From the NCBI RefSeq assembly GCF_008795985.1, contig NZ_VMHP01000002.1, positions 186,001-250,000 on the forward strand: a stretch of 64,000 nucleotides of DNA, written 5' to 3'. The notes under the pieces are model-generated. The model did no database searches and had not been told where the DNA came from. It saw only the letters and a program-made list of their open reading frames with translations. Positions 47,331-55,383 of this stretch are shown here, in pieces. Numbering within the stretch: position 1 is the stretch's first letter; each line of letters opens with the position of its first letter. The DNA comes from Marinobacter halotolerans (GTDB taxonomy: Bacteria > Pseudomonadota > Gammaproteobacteria > Pseudomonadales > Oleiphilaceae). Both the position numbers and the translations under genes were made by a program.

Positions 47331-48152
47331 ATGACGCAGTGGACTCCCGGTTGGTCTGAAGCAAGCCCGGCCGCTTCGGATTTTGTCCTGGCGGTTGCCG
47401 ACGGGCAGATTGCACGTCCCCGTGAGGGATGGCTGCACAGCTGGGAAGCCATTGAGCCCCTGACAACCGGCGCTCTGGGGCCGGTGTACGTAGGGCAATT
47501 CAGTGATCGTCCCGTCTTCGCTGCGGAGGTGGCAGTGGCCGGTCTTCCGCAGACTGCGGAGCTGGTGAGCCTTCGCGATGCCCTGATCCTGACGGAGCAG
47601 GCGCCAGCTGAACTCTTGAGTACCGGGTTCCAGGTATTGCAGTGGTGGCGGGATCACCAGTTTTGCGGCCGCTGTGGATCTACCACCCAGAGTCATCCGC
47701 GGGAGAGAGCCCGTTGGTGTGAGATCTGTAGCATCCCCTGGTATCCCCGGTTGGCACCCTGCATCATCGTCGTGATCCGCCGTGGCGATACCCTGCTGCT
47801 GGCCCGTTCGTCGCGCATCAAGCGGCACTTTTTCAGCCTGATCGCCGGCTTCGTGGAGCCCGGGGAAAGTATTGAAGCGGCGGTTGCCCGGGAAGTGAAA
47901 GAAGAAACTGGGCTGGACGTGACAGGCATCCGCTACCAGCATTCCCAGCCCTGGCCGTTTCCCCACCAGCTGATGCTGGGTTTCTTTGCCGACTACGCCG
48001 GTGGGGAGCTGGTTCTGCAGGAAGATGAGCTGGCCGAGGCGGACTGGTTCCGGCCCGGTGAATTGCCGCCGGTCCCTCCGGTAACCACCATTTCGGGTCG
48101 GCTGATCCGGTCCATGGAGGAAGAGATTCTGGCGTCGGGGACATCCTCGTGA
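47331..48152 (+). CDS. nudC: NADH pyrophosphatase / RNA decapping hydrolase NudC
   Basis: A 273-residue Nudix enzyme that hydrolyses NADH and removes NAD caps from RNA. Zinc ribbon cysteines appear as FCGRCG and CEIC (about residues 113-131). The Nudix box GFVEPGESIEAAVAREVKEETGL has all catalytic glutamates, and SQPWPFPHQLMLGF is the NudC specificity motif. I start at the ATG at 47331; the upstream in-frame region is not conserved. It overlaps murI by four bases. Confidence 0.94.
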   Translation: MTQWTPGWSEASPAASDFVLAVADGQIARPREGWLHSWEAIEPLTTGALGPVYVGQFSDRPVFAAEVAVAGLPQTAELVSLRDALILTEQAPAELLSTGFQVLQWWRDHQFCGRCGSTTQSHPRERARWCEICSIPWYPRLAPCIIVVIRRGDTLLLARSSRIKRHFFSLIAGFVEPGESIEAAVAREVKEETGLDVTGIRYQHSQPWPFPHQLMLGFFADYAGGELVLQEDELAEADWFRPGELPPVPPVTTISGRLIRSMEEEILASGTSS

Positions 48153-48994
48153 CCAGTCCGCGGGTGCTGGTATTTGACTCCGGTATCGGCGGGCTAAGCA
48201 TTGCCGGCTGTATCCACCGGGCTTTGCCATCCGTGCGTCTGGTTTATCTGGCGGACAGCGCTGGGTTTCCCTATGGCGGCCAGTCGGAAGCCGTGGTGGT
48301 TGACCGCAGTCGGACGCTCATCCGCCAGGCCCTTGAAGACTTTCCCTGTGACGTGGTGGTGGTGGCCTGCAATACCGCCAGCACCGTGGTGCTTCCTGCG
48401 CTCAGGTCGATGACGAACATCCCGGTTATCGGGGTGGTTCCGGCCATCAAGCCGGCGGCAGGGGTATCGTTAAACCGCCGTATCGGCATTCTGGCTACGC
48501 CCGCAACCGTTGCCAGGCCGTATCTCGCCGGGTTGATCGACGACTTTGCCAGTGACTGCCTGGTCGAGCGTATCGGCCTTCCGGACCTGGTGTGCTGGAT
48601 CGAGGGTCAGGTCTGCGGCGAGACGCTGCCCTCGGAAGCGTTGAGCGAGGGACTTCAGCCTTTCCGGGATACAGGGGTGGACACAGTCGTTCTGGGCTGC
48701 ACCCATTACCCACTGGTGGCGCCACTGCTGAAAGAGCTGCTGCCGGAGGTGAAGTTCTGGGTGGATTCCGGCGACGCCATTGCCCGTCGGGTGATCTGGC
48801 TGCTGGAACAGGGTGGATATGAACCTGATGATCAGGCCGCACCCGAACGCCAGATGCCTTTCGAACAGGTTCTTTTTACCGGCCGTTTGCCGGCGGGGCT
48901 GGAGAAATATCTGGAGGAATTGGGGCTGCCGGCCGGCCAGTTATTGGGCAACTGGCCGGCAGAGGGCAGAATCAGATCAGCCGGGTCAGCCTGA
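48149..48994 (+). CDS. murI: Glutamate racemase
   Basis: A 281-residue cofactor-independent racemase making D-glutamate for peptidoglycan. N-terminal VLVFDSGIGGLS, first catalytic Cys in VVACNTAST (near residue 72) and second in LGCTHYPLVA (near residue 183) are intact. The GTG start overlaps nudC. Its last 23 bases overlap the end of the convergent DUF2156 gene. Confidence 0.94.
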   Translation: MTSPRVLVFDSGIGGLSIAGCIHRALPSVRLVYLADSAGFPYGGQSEAVVVDRSRTLIRQALEDFPCDVVVVACNTASTVVLPALRSMTNIPVIGVVPAIKPAAGVSLNRRIGILATPATVARPYLAGLIDDFASDCLVERIGLPDLVCWIEGQVCGETLPSEALSEGLQPFRDTGVDTVVLGCTHYPLVAPLLKELLPEVKFWVDSGDAIARRVIWLLEQGGYEPDDQAAPERQMPFEQVLFTGRLPAGLEKYLEELGLPAGQLLGNWPAEGRIRSAGSA

Positions 48995-49979
48995 ACATGG
49001 CAAGGAATTCCAGCGCCGGGATCGAACGGCGATGACAGCAGTAAGTCTTGAATACCTCACCCCGGAATCGTGACTTGGTAAATTCCAGCCCCTTGAAGTT
49101 GTAGAGGAAATTTCCTTTCTCATACACCCCGTGCATGATCTTTTTCAGCAGACGGCTTTCCTGGTGCTCCGTTTCCGAGTGCAGCGACAGGGGGATCAGC
49201 CCCAGGTCCAGGAAGGGCACGCCTTCTTCCCGGAATACTTCCATGGCGTGGGCCATCAGTGTATAGAAAATGCCCTGACGGAAGTCCGCATTGGCCCGGG
49301 AAATATTGGGCACGTAGCTGACGATCTCGTTATTGCGATAGATCGGGTCGAAGTAGATAAAGCCAACGGCTTTTCCGTCCTGGTAGGCGTAGAAATGGCG
49401 CTCGTTTTCCCGGTATTCCATTTCCATGGGACGGATCAGAAAGCGGATTTCCTTGCTTTTGCACTTGCGGGTGCGAATCCACGCGTCAGAGATTTCCCGG
49501 GTGTGGTCATCACTGAAGCGTTCCTTGACGGAGATTCCGTTTTTTTCGGCCTGGTTCAGGGCGGTTCTGAGAATCTGCTTTTTCTTGCCTGACAGCGACC
49601 AGCTTTTCAGATTGATGCGGGATTCGCTGCCGAACTGGGTGCCATAGAGACCGAAACGACGGTAGAGAAAGTCGACGACCGGCTTGGAAACCTGAATATA
49701 GCAGGCGTTGGGGAAACGCTGATGGAATTTCTCCAGGATAACCTCGAACTGCTCCGGGTCGGCGACCGGGTCCGACAGAACAAAAATCCCGCCCCATTTG
49801 CGCATGTAGGCAATGTAGCCGATGCCTGGTACATCGAAATAGGCCATGCCCGGCTGCAGGGTAGAGAATGACTGGGAGTGCAGACCGTGCTTTTTCAGGT
49901 AGCCGACCCGCTCGGAGTGGGTAAACGCACCTGCGTCGGTTGATCGTATGCCGTCCAGCGATAGAATCTGATCCGTCAT
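48972..49979 (-). CDS. DUF2156 / MprF-like (phosphatidylglycerol lysyltransferase-type) protein
   Basis: A 335-residue soluble protein resembling the catalytic tandem-GNAT domain of MprF/lysyl-phosphatidylglycerol synthases, but with no transmembrane segment. Recognisable blocks: AYMRKWGGIFVLSDPVADPEQFEVILEKF near residue 80, and a C-terminal half with YQDGKAVGFIYFDPIYR and RQGIFYTLMAHAMEVFREEGV. MprF enzymes move amino acids from tRNA to lipids; the substrate here is unknown. It lies 50 bases after the methyltransferase gene on the same strand, so the pair is probably one transcript. Not a classic MprF because the flippase is absent. Confidence 0.72.
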   Translation of the reverse strand: MTDQILSLDGIRSTDAGAFTHSERVGYLKKHGLHSQSFSTLQPGMAYFDVPGIGYIAYMRKWGGIFVLSDPVADPEQFEVILEKFHQRFPNACYIQVSKPVVDFLYRRFGLYGTQFGSESRINLKSWSLSGKKKQILRTALNQAEKNGISVKERFSDDHTREISDAWIRTRKCKSKEIRFLIRPMEMEYRENERHFYAYQDGKAVGFIYFDPIYRNNEIVSYVPNISRANADFRQGIFYTLMAHAMEVFREEGVPFLDLGLIPLSLHSETEHQESRLLKKIMHGVYEKGNFLYNFKGLEFTKSRFRGEVFKTYCCHRRSIPALEFLAMFRLTRLI

Positions 49980-50029
49980 TGTGAATTCTCCCCTGTTATT
50001 GTTTTAGTGCCCTTCCAGTCGTTCGGCCA

Positions 50030-50683
50030 TCAGGCCCGCTTTTGCCCGAGAATTGACCAGTAGCAGTTCATGTTCAGCAGTTTGAAATGCTTCTTTTCGG
50101 TGACATCCAGGCCAAGGCGCTGCATGTGCTCGGGGTAGTTGTAAATCTTGTGGAAGGCATTGTTGGCCAGCAGCCAGAAAGTGAAAACGGCCATGTACCA
50201 GTAGAGCTTCTTGAACATCCGGGCAACGATATTGCCGGTGGGGTAGCAGAAGTCGCCTACGACAATCCGTGCCTCTGGCTTGCCCAGGCGGATCAGGTGT
50301 TCCAGAACCCGCACCATCATGTCCTCGTCAAAGACGTTCAGGAAAAAGTTGGCCACCACCATGTCGTACTGGTCGTAGTCGTCAACTTTCATGATGTCGC
50401 TGTGGATGCGACGGATAGTCAGATGCGGCGCTTCCTCCTGCTGGGCATCACCAAACTTGCGCAGCATGGTTTCCGACAGGTCGACAACCGTGACGTCGGC
50501 GCCGAGCTCCGCGGCGCGAATGGCATCGCGGCCGTGGCCTACCCCGGCGAAGAGAATGCGGTCGCCGGGTTTGACGGTTTCCACATCCAGCATGGCGGTC
50601 TTGCAACGGTGGATGTTCTTGCCGCTGTACAGGTTGCTGAGAAAATCGTAGACCGGTCCGATGTATTTGTATTTATCGCGCAT
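50030..50683 (-). CDS. Class I SAM-dependent methyltransferase
   Basis: A 217-residue methyltransferase. The opening YKYIGPVYDFLSNLYSG recalls UbiE-like enzymes. The SAM motif ILFAGVGHGRDAIRAAELGADVTVVDLSE is near residues 45-73 and the acidic motif IVVGDFCYP follows. A hydrophobic stretch (about residues 170-190, LYWYMAVFTFWLLANNAF) could be membrane-associated. It precedes the DUF2156 protein and probably shares its pathway. It lacks the signatures of UbiE or UbiG, so substrate is open; a lipid or quinone-like acceptor is a guess. Confidence 0.78.
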   Translation of the reverse strand: MRDKYKYIGPVYDFLSNLYSGKNIHRCKTAMLDVETVKPGDRILFAGVGHGRDAIRAAELGADVTVVDLSETMLRKFGDAQQEEAPHLTIRRIHSDIMKVDDYDQYDMVVANFFLNVFDEDMMVRVLEHLIRLGKPEARIVVGDFCYPTGNIVARMFKKLYWYMAVFTFWLLANNAFHKIYNYPEHMQRLGLDVTEKKHFKLLNMNCYWSILGQKRA

Positions 50684-50926
50684 GCCACTTCCGCCTGTTC
50701 AGATCGATTCGGGGATTTCCCGAGAAAGCACTTAATGATTTGAGCTTAGAGAAGTGACAGGTCCAATTGTGTGCAGTACTGCGCATTTCCGGATACACAA
50801 AGTTACGCTTGGCAACATTTTGCAAACCAGATCAACATTTTAAATCAGACTGTCCGACAATGGATTATCGAAAAACAGAGCCATTGGAAGAGGGCTAACG
50901 CGGGGGTGTTCTGATGGGTATTTCGC

Positions 50927-53095
50927 TCAGAAAGAAGCAGCGCGGGCGGGTACTTGACCCAGGATTTTTTCAATGACCTCTTTCGGCCGGGCCGGGCCGT
51001 AGTAAAAACCCTGCACCTGATGGCATCCGAGATTTTTCAGATAGGCCAGCTGTTCATCAGTTTCCACGCCTTCGGCCACAATTTCCAGGCGCAGGCCGTG
51101 AGCCATGGCAACAATAGCGTTGACGATACAGGCCTCGTCTTCGCCGCTGCGGATGCCTTTGACGAAGGACTGGTCCACCTTGAGGGTGTGGATGGGCAAG
51201 CGGTGGATATAGTTCAGTGACGAATAGCCGGTGCCAAAATCATCAATTGCAATACGCACACCCAGGTTAGCGAGTTCCCGCAGCTTCTGACTGATGTGCT
51301 CCAGGTCTTTCATGATCACGTTTTCCGTGATCTCGATTTCCAGGTTTGACGGCGGGAAATGATGCACGCGAAGCTGGTCCATCAGGGTGCTGACAAACCG
51401 CGGGTGTTCAACCTGTAGGGGCGAAAGATTGACCGCAAGCCGCAGGTCCTTGTGGCCGTCCCGGATCCACTGACCAACGTCGCGGCAGGCAATATCCAGA
51501 ACCCGTTCACTGAGGCGCCCGATCAGTTTGGTCTCTTCCGCCAGGGGCAGGAAGTCCCGAGGATAGAGCAGGCCCTGTTCCGGATGTTCCCAGCGCACCA
51601 GAGCTTCCAGACCGACTACGCAATCGGTGGTGGAGCACACCTGGGGTTGGTAGAAAACCCGCAGTTCATCACGATCCAGCGCCAGCCGCAGATCCCGCTC
51701 CAGGTTGAGGCGGTCGGCCGTATCGACCGACATGGTCTCTGAGAAGAATCGGTAACCGTCCTTTCCCCGCGCCTTGACGTGGTACATGGCGATGTCGGCG
51801 TTCTGAATCAGCTGATCCATGGAATCCCCGGCCTCGGGGTAGATGGCAATGCCAATGCTGACGCCAACGAACACTTCGTGACTGCCGAGCTGGAACGGCT
51901 CGCGCAGGGCGGTGATCAGCTTTCTGGAAATCTGGCGGGCGTCTTCATGACTGTGGATCGACGGCAGCAGCAATGTGAATTCATCGCCGCCAAAGCGGGA
52001 CAGGGTGTCGCCCTTGCGCAGGCACTGCTCAAGGCGATGGGTGACTGCCTGAAGGAGTCGGTCGCCCATGGCATGCCCCAAGGTATCGTTGATCACCTTG
52101 AAACGGTCCAGGTCCAGGAACATCACCGCCAGTTTCTGTTCGCTTCTGCGTGCGTGGGTAATGGCGAGATCCAGACGGTCCTTGAACAGAGCCCGGTTGG
52201 GGAGTCGAGTTAGCAGGTCATGGTAGGCCTGGAAGTTGATAAAGGCCTCGGCCTCCTTGCGTTCGGTAACGTCCCGGGCGGTGCCATAGTAGCGCGCTTC
52301 GCTGCGGTGGCTGATCTCTCCGTCGTCCTGGGGCCAGGTCTCGGGAGATATGGGAAACGCGGTAATCTCAAAGTGTCGCGTGGCCTTGCGGCTGCCACGG
52401 GTTTTCAGCCGTACCTCAAGGGTTCTGGGGTTGTGGGCGGAAATATTGGGGCCGGTGAGGGCATAGGTGCCCCGGGCCAGATCACGGTTGTCGAGGATCT
52501 GACGAAAGTGCCGCCCCAGAAGTTCAGACTGCTGATATCCAAGCAGGCTTTCGACCTTGCTGTTCACGAAACAGAAGCGGCCCCGCTCGTCGAGCATGAA
52601 CACGATATCCGGCGAGCTGTTAACGATATAGCGGTGCAGTTCCTCAGATTTTTCCAGCCGCATGCTGACGTGCTCGTGGGCACGGATCAGCGAACACTTA
52701 CTCAAAACATTGTGTACGGTGGCCAGCAGTTCTTCGGGGTCAAAGGGTTTGCGGATGTAGTCCAGAGCGCCGCGGCGGAGGGCCCGGCTGACCGCGGCGA
52801 AGGAGCTTTCACCGCTGACAACAATCACCCCGCAGTCAGCCTGGGCCGCAGAGAGTTTCTCCATGACATCAAAGCCGTCCACGTCCGGCATGCGAAGGTC
52901 GAGCATGGCAAGATCGAAGGTGTGGTCCTTGATCACCCGGAGCGCCGCGCGGCCTCCCTCGGCTTCCGTCACGTCATGGCCTTCCTGCGTGAGCAGTGAG
53001 GACAGGCTTTTGAGTAACCTCGGGTCGTCATCAACCACCAGGATTCGTGCTGCCTGTCGTTCGCCAGGAGTCTTCTCGATGCTCACAGGTGTCAT
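50927..53095 (-). CDS. REC-PAS-GGDEF-EAL response regulator
   Basis: A 722-residue c-di-GMP regulator. The receiver (about 17-130) has the phosphoacceptor in LAMLDLRMPD and the KPF loop, followed by PAS (about 150-275), GGDEF (about 290-450) and EAL (about 460-715). GGDEF is intact (RFGGDEF with an RKGD inhibitory site). EAL residues are complete: EALVRW, VNLS, LEIEITE, DDFGTG, LKVD, EGVE, QGF. Thus phosphodiesterase activity is likely, with cyclase activity possible. It lies 17 bases after the HDOD kinase on the same strand and is its obvious partner. Confidence 0.92.
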   Translation of the reverse strand: MTPVSIEKTPGERQAARILVVDDDPRLLKSLSSLLTQEGHDVTEAEGGRAALRVIKDHTFDLAMLDLRMPDVDGFDVMEKLSAAQADCGVIVVSGESSFAAVSRALRRGALDYIRKPFDPEELLATVHNVLSKCSLIRAHEHVSMRLEKSEELHRYIVNSSPDIVFMLDERGRFCFVNSKVESLLGYQQSELLGRHFRQILDNRDLARGTYALTGPNISAHNPRTLEVRLKTRGSRKATRHFEITAFPISPETWPQDDGEISHRSEARYYGTARDVTERKEAEAFINFQAYHDLLTRLPNRALFKDRLDLAITHARRSEQKLAVMFLDLDRFKVINDTLGHAMGDRLLQAVTHRLEQCLRKGDTLSRFGGDEFTLLLPSIHSHEDARQISRKLITALREPFQLGSHEVFVGVSIGIAIYPEAGDSMDQLIQNADIAMYHVKARGKDGYRFFSETMSVDTADRLNLERDLRLALDRDELRVFYQPQVCSTTDCVVGLEALVRWEHPEQGLLYPRDFLPLAEETKLIGRLSERVLDIACRDVGQWIRDGHKDLRLAVNLSPLQVEHPRFVSTLMDQLRVHHFPPSNLEIEITENVIMKDLEHISQKLRELANLGVRIAIDDFGTGYSSLNYIHRLPIHTLKVDQSFVKGIRSGEDEACIVNAIVAMAHGLRLEIVAEGVETDEQLAYLKNLGCHQVQGFYYGPARPKEVIEKILGQVPARAASF

Positions 53096-53112
53096 GTCAG
53101 TTCGCTCGTCGT

Positions 53113-55101
53113 CTATTCTTCAGCCACTTTGTTTTTATCTGCCATCGGAAACAGCACTCTGAATGCCGTTCCCGCACTTCCTGTGCGGCAGTTAACGATG
53201 CCCTCCATGTCATCCACAAGTTGTTTCACAACGCTCAGACCCAGGCCTCCATGGCCCCGGCCTTTGGTACTTTTAACCGGAGAGAAAAGGTTTCTCTGTA
53301 TGTCGGGGGACAGGCCCTCTCCGGTATCTGATACTTCCAGCTCGACCCAGGTGCGATTACTTTGCCACACCGGCGCAACGCTACGAATACTTACCTTACC
53401 ACCGTCTGTCATATCGTCCAGAGCCTCGGCAGCATTGCGAACCAGGTTGATAACGATCTGTCGGACAATGGCCGCGGGCGCTGCGATTGTTGTTGGATCT
53501 TCGCACAGTTGTAAGCTCAAAGTCTTTTTTTCGTCGCTGAACAGTCCGTCTTCCAGCAGGTCCCGCAGAACCTTGAGTTCTTCATTGAGATCGCAGTCTT
53601 CCGAGTGCCCGGCGCTCGGATTGTGCCAGCTCTTGCCGATCTGTAGCAGCAGGTCACCGGCGCGGTCCAGTTCTTCACGGATGACGTCCAGTTGCTGGTG
53701 CACATCGGTGTCGTCCAGTCGGTTACGCAACTGGTAGATATACTGGCGGATGATGGTCAGCGGATTACTGACTTCATGAACCTGACGGCGGATCGCCTGT
53801 TGCGCCAGTTCGTCGGTCATGGCGTCCTGACGGTTTTCGGCACCTGCCTGAAGATCGCTCAGTACCCGGGATAGCTGAAAGCAGAATAGCCGGCCGATTT
53901 CCTCTGCCTGCTGCGCCCCCTCGGTGTCGGTGCCGATGATGAACACGCCGGCGCATCGATCGCCCCCGGTTACCGGTAGCGCCACCAGCGAGGGAGCATG
54001 CAACAGGTTCATCAACTGGCGGTCGAGAACGCTGGGCTCCCGGTCGCCCAGAATGAGCGGGGCGATGGTTGTGTAGGCTTCGGTCAGCAGGCTGCTGGCA
54101 GGGCTGGCACTGACGCTCAGGTCTGCGGGTTCGCCGTTGCTGGCGGAATACAGGGTCAACTCATTATCCGTGCCACCAAAATAGAGTGAGGGCAGGCCGG
54201 TGATCAGCGTCAGGCTGGTGACCGTTGCGGCGAGACATGCCTGGGTGCTGTCCTGCAGCGGAGACAGGTCAAGGGCCTGTGTTGCCATGGCCTGGCGCAG
54301 AACCGTCTGTTTGAGTTTCTCATGAGAGGCGCGGGCGTCATAATCCGCTGAAAGAGGGATCCCCAGAGACTTGGCAACCCCCTCGACTTCCTGATCAATG
54401 CGGCGGTTGATTTCCCGGGTCAGCTCTTCGTTTAGTCCGAAAATAGTGCCGGCGGCTGCAATCCCGGCGGCATCTGACTGGGCCAGCCTTGTCGCCAGGC
54501 TGATCAGCTTCACCAGGTGGCCGGCATCGCGGATGTCTGCGGGCAGTGCCTGCTGGTAAAGCATGGCATCGGAAGCCATGGGGCCAAGGCCCCAGTCACT
54601 CACCAGCTTGGCGGCGATTTCCGACTGATGGTCAAAATAGTATTGCTGGATATCGCCCGGCGGTGTTTTCAGGGCAATCAGCTCACCAACGTTGTGCAAC
54701 ATGCCCAGCATGAAGGCCTGGTCCGGCTCGGGGTAGCGGGTCAGGGTGGCCAGGGCCCGTGCGGTCATGGCGGTAGTGAGGGAGTGCCGCCAGAAATCCC
54801 GCAGTTGCTGCCACTGGTCAGCTCCCAGTTCGTAGAGAATCTGACGCAGCGCCGCCGTCAATACGAGGGTATGAAAACGGTGAGTACCCAGGCGCAGTAG
54901 CGCCTGATCAATGGATCGTATCTGGGTATAGGCGCCGTAGAGAGAAGAGTTGGCCAGAGCCAGAATGCGTGATACCAGGGCCGTATCGGCAGAAACGATT
55001 TCGCTGATGGTGCGATAACTTTCCTCCTGATGACAGGCTTCCAGGGCACGAAGGGTTACCTCCGGCAAACTGGGAAGCTGGATGTCAGGAGCGATTTCCA
55101 T
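53113..55101 (-). CDS. HDOD-domain sensor histidine kinase
   Basis: About 662 residues from an ATG at 55101 with GCAGG upstream; GTG and TTG options 20 codons earlier exist. An N-terminal HDOD domain (about 5-205, starting LPSLPEVTLRALEACHQEES), then a GAF-like region (about 275-420), HisKA with RRQVHEVSNPLTI, and HATPase with NLVRNAAEALDD, DTGEGLS and GHGGLGLSVVKQL. All kinase motifs appear intact, so it is likely active. No transmembrane segment, so a cytosolic sensor. The adjacent REC-GGDEF-EAL gene is its presumed target. Confidence 0.88.
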   Translation of the reverse strand: MEIAPDIQLPSLPEVTLRALEACHQEESYRTISEIVSADTALVSRILALANSSLYGAYTQIRSIDQALLRLGTHRFHTLVLTAALRQILYELGADQWQQLRDFWRHSLTTAMTARALATLTRYPEPDQAFMLGMLHNVGELIALKTPPGDIQQYYFDHQSEIAAKLVSDWGLGPMASDAMLYQQALPADIRDAGHLVKLISLATRLAQSDAAGIAAAGTIFGLNEELTREINRRIDQEVEGVAKSLGIPLSADYDARASHEKLKQTVLRQAMATQALDLSPLQDSTQACLAATVTSLTLITGLPSLYFGGTDNELTLYSASNGEPADLSVSASPASSLLTEAYTTIAPLILGDREPSVLDRQLMNLLHAPSLVALPVTGGDRCAGVFIIGTDTEGAQQAEEIGRLFCFQLSRVLSDLQAGAENRQDAMTDELAQQAIRRQVHEVSNPLTIIRQYIYQLRNRLDDTDVHQQLDVIREELDRAGDLLLQIGKSWHNPSAGHSEDCDLNEELKVLRDLLEDGLFSDEKKTLSLQLCEDPTTIAAPAAIVRQIVINLVRNAAEALDDMTDGGKVSIRSVAPVWQSNRTWVELEVSDTGEGLSPDIQRNLFSPVKSTKGRGHGGLGLSVVKQLVDDMEGIVNCRTGSAGTAFRVLFPMADKNKVAEE

Positions 55102-55245
55102 AAACCTGCCTGTCCTTTGGCCTGGCCTTTTTGCCAAGTCTGACTGTTTATTGATCACCAATCATTTTGAGATTAGTCAAAAAAACGCATTATTAAAGAG
55201 TTAGCGCTGGTTTTTTGAGCAAAGTATTAACCAGGATGTGACGCA

Positions 55246-55260
55246 TGTAAACTTTTTACA
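55246..55260. promoter_or_regulatory. Inverted repeat in divergent control region
   Basis: TGTAAA-CTT-TTTACA is a 6-3-6 perfect inverted repeat in the AT-rich gap between the HDOD kinase and the MinD-like gene. It could be an operator for one or both genes. The binding protein is unknown. Confidence 0.35.
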
Positions 55261-55383
55261 CGTATTTTTTTCCGCTTGCGACCGTTTATTTGAATGTTTA
55301 TGGGGCCCGTTTGGCTACAGTCTTTCAATCGTTACGGGTACACTGTTTTGAATACTCCAGTTTGGTTTATTAAAGCAAAGGCT

